A stretch of DNA of 64,000 nt, from NCBI GenBank assembly GCA_048595745.1, contig CP184361.1; one strand, written 5' to 3'. Of the stretch, positions 32,029-40,539 are shown one piece after another. The translations under genes and the position numbers were made by a program. Each line of letters opens with the position of its first letter. Position 1 is the stretch's first letter. Source of the DNA: Aquipseudomonas alcaligenes_A (lineage in GTDB: Bacteria; Pseudomonadota; Gammaproteobacteria; Pseudomonadales; Pseudomonadaceae). Under the pieces are notes generated by a model that saw nothing but the letters and a program-made list of their open reading frames with translations, had not been told where the DNA came from and made no database searches.

Positions 32029-32595
32029 TCACCAGCATCTTTCATGCTCTTGTTTAACATAGGTGACGGGCGTTCTGATAACGGAATTTCCAGCATCAAG
32101 AGAGAGGCGGGAAATATCTAGCGTGCAAAATCCATTGCTCATATTGTAAGCAAGCTCATACTCCCCTTGAGGCTCAGGCGTGAATGTTGCTGTTATACGG
32201 CAGCTAGAAGTGGCTATTCCACCAGCCACTGCTCTTGCAGGAGTTAACGCTTGGGTTTCTATAGTGAGTGGTACTCTAGCTCTAAATTTGCGTTCAATTT
32301 TTGTGTGGTTAGGAATTGAGCTGGAGTCAATCATTTCTAGGTTGCTGACTTCTATGTCACCTTTAGCATTCCAGTTTTCAGAACCTATGATCTGGCCCAA
32401 ACTGCGCATGTCTTTACAATGGCCGTTAATGTGAACTGCACTAAATAGCCCATAGCCTGCCCCCTGTGCTATTAAGCGAACCTTCGCGGAGGGGCCAGGC
32501 ACTGGTTCTGTTGCTAAGTAAGGCTTTGCGCAGCCAGCTACTAACAATGAAGTTATGAGGCATGCAATTCTTGGAGCGACTTTCTTAATTTCCAT
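32029..32595 (-). CDS. cassette 8: lipoprotein of unknown function
   Basis: The 188-residue protein starts with a lipoprotein signal (SLLVAGC lipobox, Cys22), so it is membrane-anchored and periplasmic. The mature part is beta-rich with four further cysteines (HINGHC, SSC, GFC, RCW), suggesting disulfides. No family is recognised. A surface or phage-exclusion role is possible but not shown. Confidence 0.8.
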   Translation of the reverse strand: MEIKKVAPRIACLITSLLVAGCAKPYLATEPVPGPSAKVRLIAQGAGYGLFSAVHINGHCKDMRSLGQIIGSENWNAKGDIEVSNLEMIDSSSIPNHTKIERKFRARVPLTIETQALTPARAVAGGIATSSCRITATFTPEPQGEYELAYNMSNGFCTLDISRLSLDAGNSVIRTPVTYVKQEHERCW

Positions 32596-32599
32596 AAGA

Positions 32600-32688
32600 G
32601 CCTAACGATTAAGCTAACGGGCGGCCAAAAGCGCAGCTTTTGGACGTCCAGCGAACGAAGTGAGCGGCAGTTGAGCGCATTGTTAGGC
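32600..32688 (-). repeat. attC of cassette 7 (89 bp)
   Basis: Long subtype with AACGATTAAGCTAACGGG and AAAAGCGCAGCTTTTGG; shared with attC 4 and attC 1. Confidence 0.92.
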
Positions 32689-33108
32689 GCACACAACTGG
32701 TAGCTCTTGTACGGACTCAATTGAGGCCGAGCTGCATTTGATTTTGCCACCAAAGCCCCAAATGGATTCAATAAGGACGATTATTTCTCCGTCCGCTGTG
32801 GGGGTGAACTGAATTGAGTTTATGACGTTTTGGTGGTTGAACTCTGATATGGATATGTCACTGAGACCGCCAAATGAGAAATTTACCAAGACGCTTTTTG
32901 TGACTGCGAGTTCATAGTCGGCGGTTCCTACGCCAACCTCCGCGTACTGCCTTACATGAACGCACAAATTTGCAACTGGCGAAGTGGCGTTTAGCGGCAG
33001 CGCACGCGATACGGAAAAAGATATGACTTCGGCATCATGAAAACTTGGCCACCCACCTAGGGCTTCGACCACTTTCTCCGATCCGTGGATTAGCTTTGTA
33101 GTTTCCAT
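32683..33108 (-). CDS. cassette 7: Imm50-like immunity protein
   Basis: The 141-residue soluble protein has the Imm50 signature LGGWPSFHDAEVISFSVSR near residues 17-35 and a beta-rich remainder. Imm50 proteins are predicted to neutralise polymorphic toxins. No toxin is adjacent, as usual for cassette-borne immunity genes. The stop TAA lies in the attC core. Confidence 0.8.
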   Translation of the reverse strand: METTKLIHGSEKVVEALGGWPSFHDAEVISFSVSRALPLNATSPVANLCVHVRQYAEVGVGTADYELAVTKSVLVNFSFGGLSDISISEFNHQNVINSIQFTPTADGEIIVLIESIWGFGGKIKCSSASIESVQELPVVCA

Positions 33109-33112
33109 GTGA

Positions 33113-33189
33113 GCCTAACGTTTGGTTAAGGGGCCGGCTTTAGCCGGTCCCGAGTGAGCGAAGCGAGCGGCTTGAACCAATTGTTATAC
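33113..33189 (-). repeat. attC of cassette 6 (77 bp)
   Basis: Cores GCCTAAC and GTTATAC; the R'' core departs from GTTAGG. Confidence 0.9.
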
Positions 33190-33194
33190 TTGAC

Positions 33195-33443
33195 TCACTC
33201 TGCCAGAGCGCCATTTTGCTTTTTGGCTCTTATAAGATTAACCAGGGCTCGTATTGCAGAATCAATTACACCGATGGCGCCGATAAAAATCACTGACAGG
33301 CCGAGAACACCTGAGCCCGATTTGAATATAAGCAAGCCAACTAAAGAGGCTGCGACCCAAATTGCAATGCCTATAAGGTTTCTTTTGAATTTTTCTGATG
33401 GTGGCAGTGCTTTGTATTTTGCTTTTAGGTGTTTTTTAAGCAT
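33195..33443 (-). CDS. cassette 6: small two-helix membrane protein
   Basis: The 82-residue protein has a basic N-terminus (MLKKHLKAKYK), two hydrophobic helices (residues about 22-42 and 45-68) and a basic C-terminal tail. No family is recognised. It has its own GGAG ribosome binding site, unlike many neighbours. Confidence 0.75.
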   Translation of the reverse strand: MLKKHLKAKYKALPPSEKFKRNLIGIAIWVAASLVGLLIFKSGSGVLGLSVIFIGAIGVIDSAIRALVNLIRAKKQNGALAE

Positions 33444-33488
33444 GAGGAACTCCTTTTCTATAGCTTGTGTGTTTGGTGCTTTATTTGG

Positions 33489-33564
33489 GTATAACGTTTG
33501 GTTAAGGGGCGGGCTTTAGCCCGTCCCAGTGAGCGAAGCGAACGGTTTGAACCACTAGTTAGGG
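33489..33564 (-). repeat. attC of cassette 5 (76 bp)
   Basis: Cores GTATAAC and GTTAGGG; GGGCGGGCTTTAGCCCGTCCC subtype. Confidence 0.92.
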
Positions 33565-33565
33565 C

Positions 33566-33898
33566 TTAGCATTCTCCCGCACGTTGTGACATGCAAACCC
33601 CTCGGCTTGGTGACGACAAGCTACTTGGCATATTTGATATGCCGATACCATTGGCAATGGGTTTAATGGTTATTCCGTTGAGCAGGCAGAATGTCAGAAT
33701 TGAAGCGCCAAACAATGCAAAGAAAACACCTGGAGCAACATCCCTTAATTTAAGCTCTTGGTGTTCTCCAGTTTTAATACTTAAATCACCTTGCTTGGTT
33801 TGTGCAACGAAAAATAATCTATAACCGAGATAAACACATAGAATTCCACCTAACACTATGAGAATTCTATAAATCATAAATAAGAGTACGTAATCCAT
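33566..33898 (-). CDS. cassette 5: small membrane protein
   Basis: The 110-residue protein has a hydrophobic helix at residues about 5-30 and another at about 55-75, with a polar loop between and a soluble Cys-containing tail. The ribosome binding site AAGGAGGT is near-perfect, the strongest in the array. The family is not recognised. Confidence 0.75.
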   Translation of the reverse strand: MDYVLLFMIYRILIVLGGILCVYLGYRLFFVAQTKQGDLSIKTGEHQELKLRDVAPGVFFALFGASILTFCLLNGITIKPIANGIGISNMPSSLSSPSRGVCMSQRAGEC

Positions 33899-33911
33899 CT
33901 TGACCTCCTTG

Positions 33912-34000
33912 CCCTAACGATTAAGCTAACGGGCAGACAAAAGCGTAGCTTTTGGCTGTCCAGCGAACGAAGTGAGCGGCAGTTGAGCGCATTGTTAGGC
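33912..34000 (-). repeat. attC of cassette 4 (89 bp)
   Basis: Long subtype (AACGATTAAGCTAACGGG); central AAAAGCGTAGCTTTTGG differs slightly from attC 1 and 7. Confidence 0.92.
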
Positions 34001-34011
34001 AATACGGCAAT

Positions 34012-34386
34012 TCAGGATACCCATGATCCAAAATAATGGAGTGTAATTGAGTCGAAACCATACCATAGTTCAATACGAGTTGAGCCTTCGGCATGCTTAG
34101 GGCCAACATGGTAGGCTGAGTTGATTAATGAAATTCCTGGCAGAATAGGAAGGACGTTGACTGACCAATCTGGGCCTGTTGCGTATGCGATGTTGTATGC
34201 GCAGGAACTGCGAGAGCCTTTTGCTATGCACTCCTGCTCAAGTTTCCTCTGAAGCTTTACCGTTCTATCGTAGCCTTCCCGGGCTTTGCGAGACATTAGT
34301 TCAGCCTCTTTGTTCCAGGCGACCACTCCTGTAATAGCGTAGAGAGTAAGAGCTATGGCAAGGGCTGTCTTGATTCGTGTGTTCAT
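34012..34386 (-). CDS. cassette 4: single-span or exported protein of unknown function
   Basis: The 124-residue protein begins with a hydrophobic segment (residues 7-23) that is a signal peptide or membrane anchor, then a charged helical stretch and a cysteine pair (CIAKGSRSSC). The C-terminal part contains GFDSITLHYFGS. No family is recognised. Confidence 0.72.
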   Translation of the reverse strand: MNTRIKTALAIALTLYAITGVVAWNKEAELMSRKAREGYDRTVKLQRKLEQECIAKGSRSSCAYNIAYATGPDWSVNVLPILPGISLINSAYHVGPKHAEGSTRIELWYGFDSITLHYFGSWVS

Positions 34387-34391
34387 GACTT

Positions 34392-34467
34392 GCCTAACGA
34401 TTAAGCTAAGGGGCCGGCTTCGCCGGTCCCAGCGAACGGAGTGAGCGATTTGAGTGCATTGTTAGAG
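34392..34467 (-). repeat. attC of cassette 3 (76 bp)
   Basis: Mosaic site: AACGATTAAGCTAAGG left arm with a GGCCGGCTTCGCCGGTCCC stem. Confidence 0.92.
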
Positions 34468-34468
34468 G

Positions 34469-34828
34469 CTACCATCCGTATGTGTCAGTAGTTGCTTTTA
34501 ATTGGTTTGCTAGTTTTACCCTGCACTCTGATTCATGCACAGACTGCCATTGCCCGCCGTAGGTCTGGCTCACTGACTTGCAGAATAAGTTTCTAAACTC
34601 CACCCATTGCTCTTTTGCTTTTCTGAGCTGCTGGGCTGGTTCTTTACTTGGCTCTGCTTCGGCTTCTGACAGAAGGCGATTGTAGCTTTCTTCCATTAAC
34701 TGGTTCTGCTGCTGCCAAGAGGCATGCGCTTTTTCTGCATATTCCGCTTGTGATTCTGCGATTACAGAACTGCTTGCGATAGATAACCAGATAGCAGACG
34801 CAAGAACTGGGATTTGGCGATCAGGCAT
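34469..34828 (-). CDS. cassette 3: periplasmic LprI-like (DUF1311) protein
   Basis: The 119-residue protein has a signal peptide ending SSVIA/ESQ and then the lysozyme-inhibitor LprI-like pattern: NQLMEESYNRLLSE, LRKAKEQWVEFRNLFC and a second Cys near ESECRVKLAN. The conserved W-x2-[FY]-R-x3-C motif is clear. Members are proposed to inhibit lysozymes in the periplasm; that activity is not shown for most of the family. Confidence 0.82.
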   Translation of the reverse strand: MPDRQIPVLASAIWLSIASSSVIAESQAEYAEKAHASWQQQNQLMEESYNRLLSEAEAEPSKEPAQQLRKAKEQWVEFRNLFCKSVSQTYGGQWQSVHESECRVKLANQLKATTDTYGW

Positions 34829-34834
34829 TATTGC

Positions 34835-34911
34835 CTCTAACGTTTGGTTAAGGGGCCGGCTTTAGCCGGTCCCGAGTGAGCGGAGCGAGCGACTTGAACC
34901 AATTGTTATGC
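34835..34911 (-). repeat. attC of cassette 2 (77 bp)
   Basis: Cores CTCTAAC and GTTATGC; common stem. Confidence 0.92.
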
Positions 34912-35382
34912 CCTTAGCGTCAGGATAAATTCAATTGCTCTTTGAATATCTTCTGGGCAGTACGTTGACCAGTATTCATGCTCTTTGCACCAAAGCAGGA
35001 AGTTCAGAAGACAATTTATTTGCTCTTGATTGAGGGCTGAGAGCCTAACACGTGCTTCGGCCTGATACTTAGGGGCTGGCCCTAGATTGTAGATTAGAAA
35101 CTCTGTTTCCATGCCTGACGCTTCGGCTTCTTTGGTTAAGCAATACCTGAGATAAGATGGTAAGGCCCAGCGCCAGCCACTTGCCGAAAGGCATGACATT
35201 TCCTGATGTAGGCAGCGAATAGCGTCTACTGGAAGCTCGTGGCCTTTATATGGCAACAGGTCTTCTCTAAGGAAATTACAATGCAAACAATCATCCTTGT
35301 GAAAGGAAACTGCTGCGCCTTTGGGCTTTGCGACAAAGGGGAAATGTTTCTCCACTTCGCTTTGGATGGTTTCAGTTTTCAT
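34906..35382 (-). CDS. cassette 2: protein of unknown function with CxxC motif
   Basis: The 158-residue soluble protein has DDCLHCNFLREDLLPYKGHE (a CxxC that could bind metal), WRWALPSYLRYCL and a C-terminal LLWCKEHEYWSTYCPEDIQRA. The central ALPxYLRYCL and the C-terminal helical part resemble DUF6714-type proteins; the match is from memory and weak. The stop TAA lies in the attC core. Confidence 0.72.
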   Translation of the reverse strand: MKTETIQSEVEKHFPFVAKPKGAAVSFHKDDCLHCNFLREDLLPYKGHELPVDAIRCLHQEMSCLSASGWRWALPSYLRYCLTKEAEASGMETEFLIYNLGPAPKYQAEARVRLSALNQEQINCLLNFLLWCKEHEYWSTYCPEDIQRAIEFILTLRA

Positions 35383-35385
35383 AGT

Positions 35386-35474
35386 GCATAACGATTAAGC
35401 TAACGGGCGGCCAAAAGCGCAGCTTTTGGACGTCCAGCGAACGAAGTGAGCGGCAGTTGAGCGCATTGTTAGAG
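35386..35474 (-). repeat. attC of cassette 1 (89 bp)
   Basis: Long subtype, central AAAAGCGCAGCTTTTGG; nearly identical to attC 7. Confidence 0.92.
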
Positions 35475-35852
35475 AACTGCACGCGGTAATTTTTGTACAT
35501 GCCCGAAGGCGGATGCCAAGGAGAACATGACGGAGAACTTTAGAATGGCTATGGCTGCGATGCCAATCTGTGACATTTTCTCTTGTACTCCATAGGTTTG
35601 AGCTGAAACTAAAACGATGCCGATCAGGCAGAAAATGAGGCCATAAACCGCACCAGCGATAGCGCCATTTTTGAGTGGGGAAAATTTAGACTTGTAACCA
35701 ATAACGAAGCCACCAGCTAACCATGGAAGGTTATAGATGGCTTCCAGGATGAAGCTTGCAAGGTGGCTGCCCAGTGTGGCTTTGAATAGCTTAACGATCA
35801 GGAGCGAAATTGCTGCCGTGGCTAGCCCAAGTAGTATCGGGTTACGTTCCAT
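35469..35852 (-). CDS. cassette 1: multi-span membrane protein, attI-proximal
   Basis: The 127-residue protein has about four hydrophobic segments (residues about 8-22, 30-52, 63-84 and 95-115) with short loops. It is the first cassette after the attI-like junction and hence the most recent insertion in a working integron. The start lies six bases after GTTAGAGAAA of the junction. No family is recognised; the stop TAA lies in the attC core. Confidence 0.75.
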   Translation of the reverse strand: MERNPILLGLATAAISLLIVKLFKATLGSHLASFILEAIYNLPWLAGGFVIGYKSKFSPLKNGAIAGAVYGLIFCLIGIVLVSAQTYGVQEKMSQIGIAAIAILKFSVMFSLASAFGHVQKLPRAVL

Positions 35853-35858
35853 GTTTTT

Positions 35859-35958
35859 CTCTAACTAGTGTTTATACGACATGCCTAGGGGTAGGCATAA
35901 TGTCCGATACTGGGTGTTTGTGGCTATTGCTAGGCATGTTGATATCCACATATAGCCA
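35859..35958 (-). other. attI-like junction at the proximal end of the cassette array
   Basis: Read on the minus strand, the region ends AAACACTAGTTAGAG, where GTTAGAG is the recombination core joined to cassette 1. Upstream lie a dyad TATGCCTACCCCTAGGCAT and two copies of a GGACATWATG-type sequence. Known attI1 also has TATGCC...GGCAT upstream and AAACAAAGTTAGG at its end. No attC partner is present, so this is probably the attI of the array or its remnant. The integrase that should adjoin it is absent. Confidence 0.5.
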
Positions 35959-36300
35959 TTATGTCCAGATGATCCGCTCCGCCAACCCCAGCCTCTCGGC
36001 CTCGCTTCGTTCTATCAGCCATACCTGATTCTCACGGTCCCACTTGCCGCCGGCGCTTCTGATCATTCGCTGGAGGTCGTTTTCGTTGCGGAAGATGCGC
36101 AGGGCTACCGGCGGGGTGGGTGCTGGTGGTGGGGTTTTGTACAGGACGTACTTTTGTTCGACGATGAGTTCGACCGTGGTGTAGTGGGTGTTGGTTTTGC
36201 GGTCGAGGCGGTAGCGGACGGCGACGAGTTGCTCGCCGTAGCGTTCTTGCAAGCGTTTGGTGCCGGGTTTGCCGGGCTTGAGGGTTTTGACAACGTCCAT
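35959..36300 (-). CDS. conserved hypothetical protein flanking the array
   Basis: The 113-residue protein (MDVVKTLKPGKPGTKRLQERYGEQLVAVRYR...) has a basic N-terminal half with beta strands (TVELIVEQKYVLY) and a C-terminal half ALRIFRNENDLQRMIRSAGGKWDRENQVWLI that looks like a small DNA- or protein-binding fold. GC content is like the chromosome. It reads towards the array and its stop abuts the attI-like region, where an integrase gene would be expected. No function is known to me. ATG 36300 is preferred to an in-frame ATG at 36360. Confidence 0.72.
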   Translation of the reverse strand: MDVVKTLKPGKPGTKRLQERYGEQLVAVRYRLDRKTNTHYTTVELIVEQKYVLYKTPPPAPTPPVALRIFRNENDLQRMIRSAGGKWDRENQVWLIERSEAERLGLAERIIWT

Positions 36301-36422
36301 ATTGTCACCGGGTCTGTGCGAGGTGCTCGCAGTCTGCCCCAGTGCTGGCGCTTTGCTCAAGCCGGTGCAGGCGTGCCGCGAGGTTGGTCAGCTCAGCTTT
36401 TAGCCGCGTGCGGGGGCAGTGG

Positions 36423-37163
36423 TCACTGTTGGCCAACCTCGGGAAGATAGGCCTGACGCAGTCGCGGGCTGACGCCGCTGGACTCCAGTTCCAGCACGGC
36501 GGCGCGCAGTTGCTCGACGATCAGCGGATCGCAGATCCTGGAACAGGCCAGGTAAAGATCAGTGCTGGTCATGACCGGGCTCTGGTTGAGCTTGCGGCGC
36601 TGTTGCGACGATTGGTGCCAGATATACAGCGCCTCCGGAATCCCGGTGAACCAGGCATCGAGGCGCCCGCGTTCGAGCAGGATGGCGGGGTTCTCGCCCA
36701 GCTTGAGCTGGATGATCTGCTCCTCGGCGAAGCCCTCGCGCCGCAGGATTTCCACCTGGGCGGTGCCGAGCCCGACGCCGATACGCCGGTAGCGCTGGCG
36801 GGCCTGCGCGAAGTTGCTGACAGGTTCGTCGAGGCTGAAGAATGCGCGCTCCAGCGGCATGATCGGGACGATCCAGGTGTAGCGCTCCTCGCGCTCCGGG
36901 GTGCGCGACAGCGGGATGATCAGTTGATTATGGCCAGTGGCGACTTTGACCTGCGCCCTGGCCCAGGGCTCGTCGATGATGCGTGCCGTTCGGCCAATGA
37001 GGGTGATGGCGGCGAGGGTGATGTCGCCGACCATGCCTTGACCACGCGCGTTGTTGTGCAGGGTAAGCGGCGGGGCATCCGGCATATGCAGTTCCAGCGG
37101 TACCTCGGCAGCACTGTGACCGCTGAACAGCAGGGAAACCAGCAGGCAGATAACGATTGGCAT
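36423..37163 (-). CDS. periplasmic solute-binding protein-like, SBP_bac_3 family
   Basis: The 246-residue protein has a signal peptide (VICLLVSLLFSGHSAA/EV) and the type-3 periplasmic binding layout (MVGDITLAAITLIGR, PWARAQVKVATG, RIGVGLGTAQVEILRREGF, LLERGRLDAWFTGIPEA). No transporter genes adjoin it, so it may be an orphan sensor-type binding protein, as is frequent in Pseudomonas. The ATG at 37163 has AGGA eight bases upstream; an ATG at 37172 would leave the site too close. Confidence 0.82.
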   Translation of the reverse strand: MPIVICLLVSLLFSGHSAAEVPLELHMPDAPPLTLHNNARGQGMVGDITLAAITLIGRTARIIDEPWARAQVKVATGHNQLIIPLSRTPEREERYTWIVPIMPLERAFFSLDEPVSNFAQARQRYRRIGVGLGTAQVEILRREGFAEEQIIQLKLGENPAILLERGRLDAWFTGIPEALYIWHQSSQQRRKLNQSPVMTSTDLYLACSRICDPLIVEQLRAAVLELESSGVSPRLRQAYLPEVGQQ

Positions 37164-37248
37164 CGGGAACATCCTGTCCGGGTTATGCGCATCAAGCATA
37201 GAGCGCGCAGAGTCGCTTCCTGCGAATGATGGATGGCTTACAACTTCA

Positions 37249-39204
<1,956 letters not shown>

Positions 39205-39381
39205 CTCGATTCCTCGATGGTTCTTGTTCGTTCGCGCCAGCCCAGAGGCGGCGGATGGCACAGCCTAAAGGGTTGTCCGGTGGCGGCCATGGCTGCTGCC
39301 GTCGGTCGGCCTGCCTCTGAGCCACGCCGCTGTGGCGTGGGCACTACGGTGCAGCGATGGCGGGCACTGCGCGCTTTACAG

Positions 39382-39403
39382 CCTGTCAGGAAAAGCTGAC
39401 AGG
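39382..39403. terminator. hairpin in the liuE-acetoacetyl-CoA synthetase gap
   Basis: Eight-base perfect arms enclose GAAAAG. There is no U tract on either strand, so it may be a processing or weak attenuation signal rather than a strong terminator. Confidence 0.35.
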
Positions 39404-39454
39404 GTTGGGTGTGGATGGTTTTTCCCCGGATTGCATTCGGGCTACTCGAGCGCT

Positions 39455-39493
39455 TTCCCTCTCCCTAGCCCTCTCCCATAAATGGGAGAGGGG
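39455..39493. repeat. CCCTCTCCC-type palindromic repeat, single unit
   Basis: CCCTCTCCCATAAATGGGAGAGGG preceded by a half unit CCCTCTCCCTAG (longest run shown in parts). One of eight related intergenic copies between 39 and 61 kb. Confidence 0.8.
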
Positions 39494-39513
39494 ACTTTCC
39501 GTGCCTGCCTGGG

Positions 39514-40410
39514 CTAAGCCTGTCTGGCCCTGGCCACCCGCGAGCCGTTGGGCTTGCCGAGTACCTCGCAGATGCGTTGGCCGGCAGCAATGAGCTTGTC
39601 CATATCGATGCCGGTGGCTATGCCCAGGCCGTTGAGCAGATAGAGCACGTCCTCGGTGGCGACATTGCCGGTGGCACCCTTGGCATAGGGGCAGCCGCCT
39701 AAACCTGCGACCGAGCTGTCGAACACGGCGATGCCTTCCAGCAGGCTGGCGTAGATGTTCGCCAGGGCCTGGCCGTAGGTGTCGTGGAAGTGCCCGGCCA
39801 GCTTGTCGCGCGGGATATCGCGGCCGACCACCTCGAACAGGGTGCGGGTCTTGCCGGCGGTACCGGTGCCGATGGTGTCGCCCAACGAGATTTCGTAGCA
39901 GCCCATGGCCAGCAGCTCGCGCGCCACGGCGGCGACCTGCTCGGGCGCCACTTCGCCCTCGTAGGGGCAACCTAGCACGCAGGAGACATAGCCGCGCACC
40001 GTGATGCCGTGAGCCTTGGCCGCTTCCATCACCGGCACGAAACGCTCCAGGCTGTCGGCGATGGAGCAGTTGATGTTCTTCTGCGAGAAGGCCTCGCTGG
40101 CGGCGGCGAACACCGCCACTTCCTTCACCCCGGCCTCGACGGCGGCCTCGAAGCCTTTGAGGTTGGGGGTGAGGGCGCCATACACCACGCCGGGCCTGCG
40201 CTGGATCTGGGCAAACACCTCGGCGGAGCCGGCCATCTGCGGCACCCACTTGGGCGAGACGAAGCTGCCCACCTCGATATAGCTCAGGCCGGCGGCGCTC
40301 AGGTCATCGGTCAGGCGTACCTTGTCGGCCACGCTGATCGGCTGTTTCTCGTTCTGCAGGCCGTCGCGCGGGCCGACTTCGACCAGGCGGACGTGGTGGG
40401 GCAGGTTCAT
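39514..40410 (-). CDS. liuE: hydroxymethylglutaryl-CoA lyase
   Basis: The 298-residue TIM-barrel enzyme splits HMG-CoA into acetyl-CoA and acetoacetate, the last step of leucine breakdown. Signatures are VEVGPRDGLQNEK (active-site Arg/Asp), VSCVLGCPYEG, HFHDTYGQALAN (metal His) and the active-site loop SSVAGLGGCPYAKGATGNVATED (in part, with the catalytic Cys). GAGG precedes the ATG. It follows liuD in the liu operon. Confidence 0.95.
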   Translation of the reverse strand: MNLPHHVRLVEVGPRDGLQNEKQPISVADKVRLTDDLSAAGLSYIEVGSFVSPKWVPQMAGSAEVFAQIQRRPGVVYGALTPNLKGFEAAVEAGVKEVAVFAAASEAFSQKNINCSIADSLERFVPVMEAAKAHGITVRGYVSCVLGCPYEGEVAPEQVAAVARELLAMGCYEISLGDTIGTGTAGKTRTLFEVVGRDIPRDKLAGHFHDTYGQALANIYASLLEGIAVFDSSVAGLGGCPYAKGATGNVATEDVLYLLNGLGIATGIDMDKLIAAGQRICEVLGKPNGSRVARARQA

Positions 40411-40436
40411 GAAGTTCCTCGCAAGATTGTTTTGAA

Positions 40437-40529
40437 ACCCCCTATTCCCACGGGAGAGGGCGGGGCGGCCCGCGTAGGGTGAGGGGCGGATCGGCCCCTC
40501 ACCCTAACCCTCTCCCGGAGGGAGAGGGA
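40437..40529. repeat. CCCTCTCCC-type composite repeat between liuE and liuD
   Basis: A left unit CCCACGGGAGAGGG and a right unit CCCTCTCCCGGAGGGAGAGGG-like palindrome flank a GTAGGGTGAGGGGCGG/CCCCTCACCCTA inverted pair; about 93 bp. Confidence 0.8.
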
Positions 40530-40539
40530 ACTGTCCGTG

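Larger units (their letters stand above)
22308..35865 (-). other. integron gene-cassette array of 25 cassettes lacking an integrase gene (CALIN-like)
   Basis: Twenty-five attC sites, mostly 76-90 bp, separate short reading frames that are all on the minus strand. The sites share R'' (xxTAAC) and R' (GTTAGG-type) cores and a GC-rich central stem, typical of Pseudomonas chromosomal integrons. The array therefore runs right to left, cassette 1 at 35469 and cassette 25 at 22322. No intI gene is present within the window on either side. Base composition is clearly more AT-rich than the flanks and codon use differs from gene to gene. Confidence 0.93.
39205..39513. other. 309-bp gap between liuE and the acetoacetyl-CoA synthetase gene
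   Basis: No gene is supported. The gap holds two perfect hairpins, CCACGCC/GGCGTGG at 39322-39340 and CCTGTCAG/CTGACAGG at 39382-39403, and a CCCTCTCCC-type repeat at 39455-39493. These may attenuate or process the operon message; a separate promoter for the synthetase is possible. Confidence 0.5.

Noticed and set aside
24742..35474. Regularly spaced repeats resembling a CRISPR array
   Set aside because: Repeat units are imperfect dyads with attC cores, spacers are 250-600 bp and contain genes, and there are no cas genes. They are integron attC sites.
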